Below are positions 17,683 through 25,690 of a stretch of DNA of 37,427 bases, in pieces. The notes beneath the pieces are model-generated. The model was not told the origin of the DNA, made no database searches, and saw nothing but the letters and a program-made list of their open reading frames with translations. Made by a program: the position numbers and the translations under genes. Position 1 is the stretch's first letter, and every line of letters begins with the position of its first letter. The DNA lies in contig CAKJYC010000075.1 of the NCBI GenBank assembly GCA_918244965.1, forward strand, positions 1-37,427. Direction: 5' to 3'. This DNA is from Clostridiales bacterium (GTDB taxonomy: Bacteria > Bacillota > Clostridia > Christensenellales > CAG-138).

Positions 17683-18402
17683 ATGCAGTTCAGGGACTAT
17701 CTGTTTGATTTGTACGGCACGCTGGCCGACGTGTGCACGGATGAATCGCCTGCCGCATTCTGGGACGGCGCGGCAAAGGACGCCGAGGCGTTCGGGATGC
17801 GCTGCACGGGCGCGGCGCTGCGCGAGGCGTATCTTACGCTTTGCGCGGATGAAACGCGTTTGCGCGGCTTGACGCTGCCCGTCGTGCCGACGGAATACGT
17901 TGAGCCGGAGCTCCTTCATGTGTTCCGGCGTCTGCTTGCCGACAGCGGGGCGAACGAAGCGCACGCGGCGGCGTTTGCGACGGCGTTCCGCAAGCGCTCC
18001 ACGCGGTGGCTCCGGCCGATGCCGCACGCGCTTGAAACGCTCGATGCGCTGCGCGCACGGGGCGCGCGGACGTTTCTGCTGTCCAACGCGCAATCGTGCT
18101 TTACGCGCGGCGAGCTGGACGCGCTGGGGCTCACAAGCCGGTTTGACGGGATCCTGCTGTCCTCGGAGGCCGGGATCAAAAAGCCGTGCGACATCCTGTT
18201 TGAGCTTGCGCTGATGCAGTTCGACGTCGACCGCAGGCGAGCGGTCATGGTCGGCAACGACGCCGTCGCGGATATCGGCGGCGCGACGGCCGTGCGGCTG
18301 AAAAGCGTGTATTACCACACGTGGCAGTCCGGAAAGCGGCCCGATGCGCTTCCGAAGACCTGCCGCGAGATCGCGGACCTTGCGGAGCTGTTGCGGGATT
18401 GA
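17683..18402 (+). CDS. HAD-superfamily hydrolase, DLYGT type
   Basis: This 239-residue cytosolic protein has the four HAD motifs: nucleophile Asp9 in FDLYGTL, Ser in LLSNAQ, Lys in GIKKPCDI, and the acidic motif VGNDAVADIGGA. The cap is inserted after motif I (about 20-95). The second position of motif I is Tyr11, where phosphatases have the acid-base Asp. Tyr there is found in L-2-haloacid dehalogenases and in some related HAD proteins, so a phosphatase role should not be assumed. AGGAGG overlaps the stop of the TetR gene. The two genes form an operon, so the substrate may be tied to the TetR ligand. Confidence 0.87.
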   Translation: MQFRDYLFDLYGTLADVCTDESPAAFWDGAAKDAEAFGMRCTGAALREAYLTLCADETRLRGLTLPVVPTEYVEPELLHVFRRLLADSGANEAHAAAFATAFRKRSTRWLRPMPHALETLDALRARGARTFLLSNAQSCFTRGELDALGLTSRFDGILLSSEAGIKKPCDILFELALMQFDVDRRRAVMVGNDAVADIGGATAVRLKSVYYHTWQSGKRPDALPKTCREIADLAELLRD

Positions 18403-18445
18403 ACCGCCGGCCGCACGGCGGTACGGAGAGCAGAGGGAACAGAAC

Positions 18446-18477
18446 AGGAAGGGACTCCGCGCGGAGCCCCTTCCTTT
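18446..18477. terminator. Terminator between convergent genes
   Basis: AGGAAGGG (18446-18453) pairs with CCCTTCCT (18468-18475), with the palindrome CTCCGCGCGGAG inside. A short T-run follows on the plus strand. It serves the HAD gene and probably ypeB from the other side. Confidence 0.75.
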
Positions 18478-18503
18478 ATCATACCGGCATCGCAGTCGTC
18501 CGG

Positions 18504-19811
18504 TCAGACCACCAGATCGCCCTCCTCGCTGTTGATGACCTCGAAGATCTCCTCCTCCGTGCCGGTTTCGGCGTTGATGTAGACGATGAAAAACGTCTCG
18601 CCGCGGGTGCATTTGAATTCATAGCACAGCACCTCGCGCGTGTTGGATTTCGGGATCAGCGCAAGCGCGGTGTGCTCCGGCACGAGTCCGTCGCAGAGGG
18701 CGTTTCTTGCGTCCTGCTCGGTGATGATCGCTGCGGAAAGATCGCGTTCGCGGTGGTGGAAGCGGTAGTTCTGCGCGTCGACGCCGATGACCGCCTCTGT
18801 GTCGCGGTCGACGTAGACCTTGACGAGATCGGCGTACAGGATCACGCCGTTCTGCACCGCGGCGTAGTTCAGCACGACCGTGCCCGCATAATACTGCGCG
18901 TATGACGGCTCCATTTTGCCGAAGCCGTGTTCCTCAAGGTACGCGCTCGCCGCGCGGTGCAGCCGTTCGCTTTCCTCGTCGCTCGGCGGGTCGTCGCGGC
19001 TTCCGCCCGGCGTGCCCATGAAATACAGCAGCAGCCCGCCGCGCTCGGTGATCGAAACGCACAGCTCGCCCTTGTCGTCGGCTGCGGAAAAGTCATAGGT
19101 CACGATCAGGCTTTCCGTGCGGCCGTCAAACGTCAGCGCGCGGTCCGGGAACAGCCCGGACGCGATGCGCATGGCTTCGGTCTCGTCGATCGTGTCGTCC
19201 GGAAGGCCCAAAGGCTCGGACTGCTCGCTGCTCTCGGAAAACGGCCCGTCGTACAGCAGCGAGGGGTAATTGGTGATGTTCTCCTCGTCCGTTTCGCCGT
19301 AAAAACCGTCCGGCTCTGCGCTCGGGAAGCTGCCGCTTTGGCAATTGCCGTCGTACGATTCGGACAGCCCGGCGCAGCACGTGTGAAGCTCGCCGAGCGA
19401 ATCGAGCTGCGCCTGCGTCAGCATGCGGCCGCTTTGCACCTGCTCCATCAGCGTGCCCGCATAGTCGCCGGTGCGTGTCAGGAACTGCATGAGCCCGGTG
19501 TCGCTGCCGTGCCGTACCGGCAGAAGCGACAGCGCGCGCACCGCGCCGGCGGAGAGCCGCTGGATGTCGGAGAATTCGCGCGATAGCCTTGCGGGCGTGC
19601 CGGAGACGGAGAGCTTTTCGAGCGCGACAGAGAGATCGTTCAAATCGTTTGAGAGCGCGCGGTAGGCGCTTTCGGTCTGCGCGTCGATCACGCGCTGCTG
19701 TGCGGCGATCGTTTCGCGCTGTCTGAAAAACAGGACGGTCATCACCGCAAGCCCGACCAGCAGGATCGCGGGAAAGCCGAACAGCCAGATTTTCTTGGAA
19801 ATACGCATCAT
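18504..19811 (-). CDS. ypeB: Germination protein YpeB
   Basis: YpeB is the partner protein needed for SleB to be stable and localised in the spore. The 435-residue product has one N-terminal membrane span (about 9-29), a helical coiled region (35-130), and C-terminal PepSY-like repeats, seen in segments such as EAMRIASGLFPDRAL and EQDARNALCDGLVPEHTALALIP. The acidic Ser-rich linker at about 165-215 is longer than I would expect. Its ATG overlaps the sleB TGA (ATGA), so the pair is translationally coupled. Identification rests on both motifs and the sleB context. Confidence 0.9.
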   Translation of the reverse strand: MMRISKKIWLFGFPAILLVGLAVMTVLFFRQRETIAAQQRVIDAQTESAYRALSNDLNDLSVALEKLSVSGTPARLSREFSDIQRLSAGAVRALSLLPVRHGSDTGLMQFLTRTGDYAGTLMEQVQSGRMLTQAQLDSLGELHTCCAGLSESYDGNCQSGSFPSAEPDGFYGETDEENITNYPSLLYDGPFSESSEQSEPLGLPDDTIDETEAMRIASGLFPDRALTFDGRTESLIVTYDFSAADDKGELCVSITERGGLLLYFMGTPGGSRDDPPSDEESERLHRAASAYLEEHGFGKMEPSYAQYYAGTVVLNYAAVQNGVILYADLVKVYVDRDTEAVIGVDAQNYRFHHRERDLSAAIITEQDARNALCDGLVPEHTALALIPKSNTREVLCYEFKCTRGETFFIVYINAETGTEEEIFEVINSEEGDLVV

Positions 19812-20479
19812 TTACAGAATACATGCTCGCCGATCCGCACCACGATGGGACGGCTTCTGATCCATCGGTTGCTCGTCTTGGCGGGGTTATAGTAGTAGAG
19901 ACAGCCGCTCGTCGGGTCCCAGCCGTTCATCGCGTCGCGCGCGGCCTTCAGCGCCGTGTCGTTCGGCGTCAGGTTGATCTGCCCGTCGTCGACCGCCGAG
20001 AACGCGCCTTTCTGGAAGATCACGCCGGAGATCGAGTTCGGGAACGCGCTGCTTTTGACGCGGTTTAAGACCACCGCGCCGACCGCGACCTGGCCTTTGT
20101 ACGGCTCGCCGCGCGATTCGCTGTAGATGCACTGCGCAAGCAGGTACACGTCGCCGGACGCGGGCTTCGTTTGCGACGAAACCGTGGAAGAAAGGTTCAG
20201 GCCCATCGCCGCCGCCGTCTTTTCGCCCACGACGCCGTCAACCGTGAGCCCGTTCTTCTGCTGAAACCAGCGCACCGCGCGCTCGGTCGCATAGCCGTAG
20301 ATGCCGTCGACCGCGCCGTCGTAATAGCCCCACTGCTTGAGCCGCTTCTGCACGGCGGTTACGTCGTCGCCGCGCGAGCCGCGCTTCAGCGCCGCTTCGG
20401 CGGACAGCACCGGCAGCGCCATGCACACCAGAAGCAGCGCCAAAAGTACGATCTTGCCTTTCCGGATCAGTTTTCGCAT
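19808..20479 (-). CDS. sleB: Spore cortex-lytic enzyme SleB
   Basis: SleB is a lytic transglycosylase that degrades cortex peptidoglycan at germination. The 223-residue protein has a signal peptide (1-29), a peptidoglycan-binding domain (about 33-93; LKRGSRGDDVTAVQKRL, GYATERAVRWFQ) and the SleB hydrolase domain (about 111-223) with YSESRGEPYKGQVAVGAV, in which Glu121 is the probable catalytic acid. AGGAGG at 20483-20488 overlaps the spoIIR stop and sets the start. It follows spoIIR by 9 bases and overlaps ypeB. In B. subtilis, sleB-ypeB is forespore-expressed and separate from spoIIR. Confidence 0.95.
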   Translation of the reverse strand: MRKLIRKGKIVLLALLLVCMALPVLSAEAALKRGSRGDDVTAVQKRLKQWGYYDGAVDGIYGYATERAVRWFQQKNGLTVDGVVGEKTAAAMGLNLSSTVSSQTKPASGDVYLLAQCIYSESRGEPYKGQVAVGAVVLNRVKSSAFPNSISGVIFQKGAFSAVDDGQINLTPNDTALKAARDAMNGWDPTSGCLYYYNPAKTSNRWIRSRPIVVRIGEHVFCK

Positions 20480-20488
20480 CGTACCTCC

Positions 20489-21025
20489 TTAAAACAGCGA
20501 TGAAAGCCAGTCTAAAAACGAGCTTTCGAGCTCCACATCGTCGAGATCGACGGTCTCGCCCGGCGCGCCGACGATGCACAGCGGCGGGAACAGCACGCAC
20601 CACCAGTTGTGTCCGGCGGCGGGACCGATCTTTACGCACAGCGCGTCGTACTCGCCCGCGGGGAACACCGTGTCGCCGTATTCCCGGTCGGGGAACGTCT
20701 CCGTGCCGAGCGACAGCTGCACGCCGTTGTCGCTGCCGCGCGCTTTCAGCGTCGCTTCGGCTGTCGTTTGGATCTCGTGTCCGTGCGAAAGCAGGAACGC
20801 CCGCGCGTCCTCGTAGCTTTCCGCGGCGGAAAACAGAGGAAGGATCGCGTCGCGCACGGCGAGCTTGTCGCGCTGATCCTTTTCAGAATCGCTTGCCGCA
20901 ATGACGTGCAGACGCAGAATGTTGTCGGCCGACGCTACCACGGTCTTTGCCGACGCGATCGGCTTTTGCGCCCATACGGCGCACAGCAGAAGCGGGATCA
21001 GCCCGAACAGAATTCGTTTCTTCAT
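20489..21025 (-). CDS. spoIIR: Stage II sporulation protein R
   Basis: SpoIIR is the forespore-made signal that triggers processing of pro-sigma-E by SpoIIGA in the mother cell. The 178-residue product has a signal peptide (1-26) and the family core NILRLHVIAASDSEKDQRDKLAVRDAILP. It continues with the FPDREYG and FPAGEYDALCVKIGPAAGHNWWCVLFPPLC signatures. I chose the ATG at 21025 because GAGGTGA precedes it and the signal peptide starts there. It is first in the operon spoIIR-sleB-ypeB, behind a sigma-F-like promoter at 21043-21072. Confidence 0.95.
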   Translation of the reverse strand: MKKRILFGLIPLLLCAVWAQKPIASAKTVVASADNILRLHVIAASDSEKDQRDKLAVRDAILPLFSAAESYEDARAFLLSHGHEIQTTAEATLKARGSDNGVQLSLGTETFPDREYGDTVFPAGEYDALCVKIGPAAGHNWWCVLFPPLCIVGAPGETVDLDDVELESSFLDWLSSLF

Positions 21026-21042
21026 CGTTTTCACCTCGCGCA

Positions 21043-21072
21043 AAGTATTTCCCCGTACGCGCATTTTCATAC
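21043..21072 (-). promoter_or_regulatory. Sigma-F-like promoter of spoIIR
   Basis: On the minus strand GTATG (21072-21068), 15 bp, GGAAATACTT (21052-21043). It agrees with the sigma-F pattern GYATA, N15, GGNNANANTR at most positions. spoIIR is under sigma-F in B. subtilis. The start of transcription would be near 21036. Confidence 0.55.
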
Positions 21073-21113
21073 CTGCAGGCTGTCGCATAAGGGGCCGGAA
21101 AAGCGGATCCCTG

Positions 21114-21142
21114 TTGACATTTGCGCCGGAATTGGATACCAT
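21114..21142 (+). promoter_or_regulatory. Promoter abutting a start codon (possible leaderless mRNA)
   Basis: TTGACA (21114-21119), 17 bp, TACCAT (21137-21142). The ATG of the next gene begins 7 bases after the last base of the -10 box, at the expected transcription start. No Shine-Dalgarno sequence precedes the ATG. Confidence 0.6.
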
Positions 21143-21148
21143 ACAAAT

Positions 21149-21679
21149 ATGAATGGATTTCGCTGTGCCGTCGAAGCCGCGCTGAATGAGTTCGTCGTGC
21201 GGCTGCTCGGCGTACAACCGGCATGGAAGCCGTCGAAGCTGGCGCATCTGGCGTCGAACAGCTTTCTGCGAACGGACGCGCAGGCCGCGGCCGCGGTCTT
21301 GGACGCGCACCGGGACGCGTGCGTGCTTTTCGGTGCGCCGCTTCTGTCGTCCGTTTCGGCGCACAACGGCTGGCTGCTCGTCCGCTTCACGGCGGACGCG
21401 ATCGACGCGTTTGCAAAGACGCTGCCGCCCGCAAAAGAGCCGGACGACGCGTATCTTTCGCGCAGATTGTGGGCGATGGCGCGACGGCCCGACGCGGATA
21501 CGCCGGACGATCCCGCGCTGCTGCTGGGCTTTTTTGCGCTGCTGTTTCACGCGCCGAACGGTGCGGAGCGCTTTTTGTCCGCGCCGCGTATGCACAACGG
21601 ACCGGAGCGCATCGCGATCGAACAGCGGCTTTCCCGCATGGCGACGATTTTATTATGGGAACGGAGGAATGCACAATGA
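21149..21679 (+). CDS. Hypothetical protein, first gene of the reductase run
   Basis: This 176-residue, Ala-rich, cytosolic protein is not one I recognise. It has no signal peptide, membrane span or Cys pair. The segment NGWLLVRFTADAIDAF and the helical remainder recall accessory domains of class I tRNA synthetases, but the likeness is too weak to use. The ATG at 21149 is the first in frame after the promoter and lies on the expected transcription start. A GTG at 21195 is an alternative. Its stop overlaps the next ATG (ATGA), so it is coupled to the metallo-hydrolase. Confidence 0.65.
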   Translation: MNGFRCAVEAALNEFVVRLLGVQPAWKPSKLAHLASNSFLRTDAQAAAAVLDAHRDACVLFGAPLLSSVSAHNGWLLVRFTADAIDAFAKTLPPAKEPDDAYLSRRLWAMARRPDADTPDDPALLLGFFALLFHAPNGAERFLSAPRMHNGPERIAIEQRLSRMATILLWERRNAQ

Positions 21680-22278
21680 ACTACACCTGGCTCGGACATT
21701 CAACCTTTGTCATCACGAACGACGTGGGCGGCGTGCTCGTCACCGACCCCGTGGACGCGGGCAGCGGTTTTGATCTGCCGCGCGTGATCGCGGACGTGAT
21801 CACCGTCTCGCACCATCATTTCGACCACGACGCCGTCGAGCGCATCGGCGGCCATCCGGTCGTGAAGGACACGCCGGAGTCCGCCGCGTTCAAGGGCTTT
21901 CGCATCACGGGCTATCCTGCCTTCCACGACGAGGTGCGCGGCGCAAAGCGCGGACCGAATATCCTCTTCTCGATCGAGGCGGACGGACAGCGCTTCGTGC
22001 ACTGCGGCGACCTCGGCCACATTCCGGACGAAGCGACGATCGCGGCGCTGCATGGCTGCGACGTGCTGATGCTTCCGGTCGGCGGCATCTTCACCGTCGA
22101 CGGCAAGACCGCGTGGGAGATCGCAAAGCGCATCGCGCCGAAGACCGTCGTGCCGATGCACTTTGCCGTGCCGGAGTTGAAATTCCATCTGGAGCCGCTC
22201 GATCATTTTCTTGCCGCGGCGAAGGCCGATCCCGCGCCGATCGTCATCGGTCTGCCCGTCCGGCCGAAGGAGGACTGA
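21676..22278 (+). CDS. Metallo-beta-lactamase-fold hydrolase (UPF0173/UlaG-like)
   Basis: The 200-residue protein has the compact MBL fold of the UlaG and YtkL group: MNYTWLGHSTFVI at the N-terminus, the metal motif HHHFDHD (pattern HxHxDH), HCGDLGH for the next metal His and bridging Asp, and a late His in VVPMHFAVP. Two metal ions are expected, giving a hydrolase of phosphodiester, lactone or similar bonds. The substrate is not predictable. It overlaps the preceding gene by 4 bases; the flavoenzyme gene starts 84 bases downstream with its own AGGAGG. Confidence 0.88.
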   Translation: MNYTWLGHSTFVITNDVGGVLVTDPVDAGSGFDLPRVIADVITVSHHHFDHDAVERIGGHPVVKDTPESAAFKGFRITGYPAFHDEVRGAKRGPNILFSIEADGQRFVHCGDLGHIPDEATIAALHGCDVLMLPVGGIFTVDGKTAWEIAKRIAPKTVVPMHFAVPELKFHLEPLDHFLAAAKADPAPIVIGLPVRPKED

Positions 22279-22362
22279 CCGTTTCGACGGCCGCGGACGG
22301 GCTGTTCGCCGGAGATCGGGAGCCCGGACTTGACATGGTACGACAGAAACGCAGGAGGCGCT

Positions 22363-24447
22363 ATGGATCCGAAACTTGAACCGCTGTTTACACCGTGGAA
22401 GATCGGCAATGTCACGATCAAAAACCGCGTGGTGATGCTGCCCATGGAGGGCACGAACATGATCCAGTGGGAGGCAAAAACCGGCGTCGTCAAGGGGATC
22501 GACGCGTTCTACCGCGACCGCAAGGATCAGGAGATCGGCCTCTTTATTCCCGGCCTGATCCCGCTGATCTCCATCGTCGGCAAAAAGTGGGTCTACCGGC
22601 ATCCCGCCGTGTTTGAAAAGGTCCGCCCGATCGTCGACGAGATCCACCATAGCGGCGCAAAGATCTTTTTCCAGATCAGCGCGGGATCCGGCCGCTCCAT
22701 GCTGCTGCCGCCCATCCTTCGCCCGTTTCTCAAAAAGGGCGTGCTGAAGACGCTCGCGTCGCCCGTCCTCGCAAGCAAATGGTGGTGGTCCGCGCCGGAC
22801 GACGACGAGCCGAACGTCTGGGATCCGTCGGTCAAAATGGACCTGTTCACCGACAAGATGATACAGAAATTCATCCATGCGTTCGGGCAGACGGCGCTGC
22901 GCTGCAAGGAGATCGGCGTCGACGGCGTCGAGATCCACGCCGTGCACGAGGGCTATCTTTTGGACCAGTTTGCCATGCCCTACACGAACCACCGGAAAGA
23001 CCGCTACGGCGGCAGTCTCGAAAACCGCCTGCGCTTTGCGTGCGAGATCGTCCGGGAGATCAAGCGGGTCTGCGGCAGTGACTACCCGGTGTCGATCCGC
23101 TACTCTGTCCGCTCGATGACGCGCGGCTTCAACGAGGGCGCGGTGCCGGGCGAGGCATTCACCGAGGTCGGCCGCACGATGGAGGAATCCGAGCGCGCGA
23201 TCAAGATCTTGGAGGACGCGGGCTACGATATGTTCAACTGCGACAACGGCACCTATGACGCGTGGTTCTGGGCGCATCCGCCGGTGTACGCGCCGCTGAA
23301 CATGAACCTATCAGACGTCGAGCACATCAAGCAGTTTACGACCAAGCCGGTCGTGTGCGCGGGGCGCATGCAGCCGGACGCGGCGGCGGCCTCGATCGCG
23401 ACGGGCAAAATCGACGCGATGGGCGTCGGGCGGCAGCTTCTGTGCGATCCGGAATACATGAAAAAGATCAGGGAGGGCCGGCCGGACGACGTGCGGCCGT
23501 GCATCGCCTGTCACGGCGCGTGCCTGACGTTCTTCGGACTGAACGGCAAGGGCACGGACATCGACCCGATGCATGTGGAGATGGGCCGCTGCGTGCTGAA
23601 TCCGCGCACGAACAACGAAACAAAATACGGCTTCGACGCGGCAAAGCATCCCAAGCATATCGCCGTGATCGGCGGCGGGATCGGCGGCATGGAGACCGCG
23701 ATCCAGGCGCGGCTTCGCGGACACACGGTCGACCTGTACGAAAAGAGCGACCGGCTCGGCGGCGTGTTCAATGCGGCGGCGGCCATGTCGTTCAAGGAGA
23801 AGGACAAGGAACTGCTGCGGTGGTATCGCCGCATGCTCGAACGAAGCGGCGCGGCGGTGCATCTGCAGACCGAGATCACGGACCTCGACGCGCTCGACGC
23901 GGATGTGATCGTGATCGCAACCGGCGCGCACGCAAGGACGCTGAAGATTCCCGGCGCGGAAAAGGCGATCACCGCGACGGACTTTCTGGACGGCAGAGCG
24001 ACGGTCGGCGACCGTGTCGTGATCATCGGCGGCGGACTGACCGGCTGCGAGATCGCATACGAGCTGGCGCTTACGGGCAAGCATCCGTCGGTCGTCGAAA
24101 TGACGCCGTACCTTGTCGGCGCGCGCGGTATCTGCATGGCAAATTCGTCGATGCTCCGTGAGCTTTTGCGCTATCACAAAGTCCCGGCATACCTTTGTGC
24201 TACGGTCAGGGCGATCACGGACGAAGGCGTTCTGCTGCAGACGCCGGAGGGCGAAACGACCGTGCCGGCGGATTCGGTCATCCTGTCGGTCGGCTACACG
24301 CCGGACACGCGCTTTGCGGCGTGGAAGGATCGGAAAAACTCGGACAAGCCGGTGTATTTTGTCGGCGACTGCGACCGTGTCGGCAGTCTCAAGACGGTCG
24401 TGAAGCAGGCGTTTGAGCTGGTGCAGACCATCAGCTATTCAAAATGA
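22363..24447 (+). CDS. Old-yellow-enzyme family Fe-S flavoprotein reductase (enoate reductase type)
   Basis: The 694-residue enzyme has an N-terminal FMN TIM-barrel (about 1-370: LFTPWKIGNVTIKNRVVMLP, VDGVEIHAVHEGYLLDQF, RYGGSLENR), an Fe-S cluster segment (Cys380, 383, 387, and 410), and C-terminal FAD/NAD domains (IAVIGGGIGGMETAI; VVIIGGGLTGCEIAYELA). This is the layout of 2,4-dienoyl-CoA reductase, 2-enoate reductase and BaiCD/BaiH. They reduce, or in reverse form, carbon-carbon double bonds next to a carbonyl group. The spacing from Cys387 to the last Cys is 22 residues, longer than the roughly 11 in E. coli FadH. The ATG at 22363 is chosen for AGGAGG at 22353. The exact substrate is open; the dehydrogenases downstream suggest an aldehyde or acid. 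Confidence 0.9.
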   Translation: MDPKLEPLFTPWKIGNVTIKNRVVMLPMEGTNMIQWEAKTGVVKGIDAFYRDRKDQEIGLFIPGLIPLISIVGKKWVYRHPAVFEKVRPIVDEIHHSGAKIFFQISAGSGRSMLLPPILRPFLKKGVLKTLASPVLASKWWWSAPDDDEPNVWDPSVKMDLFTDKMIQKFIHAFGQTALRCKEIGVDGVEIHAVHEGYLLDQFAMPYTNHRKDRYGGSLENRLRFACEIVREIKRVCGSDYPVSIRYSVRSMTRGFNEGAVPGEAFTEVGRTMEESERAIKILEDAGYDMFNCDNGTYDAWFWAHPPVYAPLNMNLSDVEHIKQFTTKPVVCAGRMQPDAAAASIATGKIDAMGVGRQLLCDPEYMKKIREGRPDDVRPCIACHGACLTFFGLNGKGTDIDPMHVEMGRCVLNPRTNNETKYGFDAAKHPKHIAVIGGGIGGMETAIQARLRGHTVDLYEKSDRLGGVFNAAAAMSFKEKDKELLRWYRRMLERSGAAVHLQTEITDLDALDADVIVIATGAHARTLKIPGAEKAITATDFLDGRATVGDRVVIIGGGLTGCEIAYELALTGKHPSVVEMTPYLVGARGICMANSSMLRELLRYHKVPAYLCATVRAITDEGVLLQTPEGETTVPADSVILSVGYTPDTRFAAWKDRKNSDKPVYFVGDCDRVGSLKTVVKQAFELVQTISYSK

Positions 24448-24480
24448 AGTTTTCAGAAGGAATCAATCAGGAGGATCATT

Positions 24481-25689
24481 ATGGCATTCTATCTCGGCCG
24501 CAAGGCCATTCGCAAGGTGCCGGGCAAGGTCATCAAGGCCGCGCCGCTGCCGGAACCGGAGCTGATCGAGGGCTTCGGCAAGCGGGATCAGGTCGGCGCG
24601 CTCTGCGAAAAGGCGGGGTATAAATCCGTGCTTTTGGTGACGGATCAGACGCTGTTCGGTCTCGGCCTGCATGAGAAGATCACGGCGTCGCTCGACGCGC
24701 ATCACATTCCGTACACGCTGTTTCACGAGATCGACTCCGAGCCGACGGTCCGCATCGTGGATGCGGGACGCAAGGCGGCGACCGAGTGCGGCGCGGACTG
24801 CATCGTGGCGCTCGGCGGCGGATCGGTCATGGACAGCAGCAAGATCATTGCGGCGGGCGCGAAGCATCCGAACGCGCCGATCACGCACTATCTGCATAAG
24901 TTCGCCTTTGCAAATCACGGCACGCTGCCGATGATCAACATTCCGAGCACGGCGGGGACCGGCGCGGAATGCACGGTCGGCGCGGTCGTCAAGAACAAGC
25001 GCGGCACGAAGAGCTCCACGGTCATCATCGGGATGGAGGTCCCGTATGTGATCCTCGACAGCGAGCTTCTGATCGGCGCGCCCGAAAGCGTCACCAAATG
25101 GTGCGCGATCGACGCGCTGAGCCACGGGCTCGAAGGCCTGCTCGCCGACGTCGAATCCTCGGAGGAGGACGTCGAAAAGAGCCGCGCGTGCGTGAAGCTC
25201 GTGCTGGAAAACCTGCCGACGCTGCTTGCCGATCCCGGGAGCATCGACGCGCGGCAGGCGACGCTTCTGGCCGCGCATTACGGCGGCAACGCGATCAACA
25301 CGCAGCTTGCGGGCTATGTGCACGCGTTTGCGCATTCGATCGGCGCGCTCTATCACATCCCGCACGGCAAGGCGATCGCATGGTGTCTGATCCCGATCGT
25401 CGAGGCGCAGGAGAACATCCGCTACGACGCGCTGAAATCGCTTGCCGTCTACTGCGGGATCGCGCACGAAGCCGAGGAAAAGGAGGCGGCGGCAGACCGG
25501 ATGATCCTCGCTTTGCGGCGGCTTCTGGTGCAGTGCGGGCTTGAAAACGGCTGCCATCTCCTGAAGGAGGACGATTACGACAAGCTCATCGGCATGATCG
25601 ACGCCGATTCCATCAACTATTCGCCGTCGCGCGTGTTCAGCGACAGCGAGATCCGCATGCTGCTGGATCAGATCAGAAGGGGGTACTGA
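24481..25689 (+). CDS. Iron-containing alcohol dehydrogenase
   Basis: This 402-residue group III alcohol dehydrogenase interconverts an alcohol and aldehyde with NAD(P). The cofactor loop is GGGSVMDSSK (about 114-123). Metal ligands Asp211, His215, His281 and His295 fit the FucO set, with spacings of 4, 66 and 14. The STAGTGAE loop near residue 157 is also conserved. CAGGAGG precedes the ATG. It lies 33 bases after the flavoenzyme and 1 base before the aldehyde dehydrogenase, so an aldehyde is the probable shared intermediate. Residues 1-30 before the first strand are longer than in FucO. Confidence 0.93.
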   Translation: MAFYLGRKAIRKVPGKVIKAAPLPEPELIEGFGKRDQVGALCEKAGYKSVLLVTDQTLFGLGLHEKITASLDAHHIPYTLFHEIDSEPTVRIVDAGRKAATECGADCIVALGGGSVMDSSKIIAAGAKHPNAPITHYLHKFAFANHGTLPMINIPSTAGTGAECTVGAVVKNKRGTKSSTVIIGMEVPYVILDSELLIGAPESVTKWCAIDALSHGLEGLLADVESSEEDVEKSRACVKLVLENLPTLLADPGSIDARQATLLAAHYGGNAINTQLAGYVHAFAHSIGALYHIPHGKAIAWCLIPIVEAQENIRYDALKSLAVYCGIAHEAEEKEAAADRMILALRRLLVQCGLENGCHLLKEDDYDKLIGMIDADSINYSPSRVFSDSEIRMLLDQIRRGY

Positions 25690-25690
25690 C

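Noticed and set aside
22330..22335. TTGACA upstream of the flavoenzyme gene as a promoter
   Set aside because: No -10 box exists at 16-19 bp; that position is the AGGAGG ribosome binding site.
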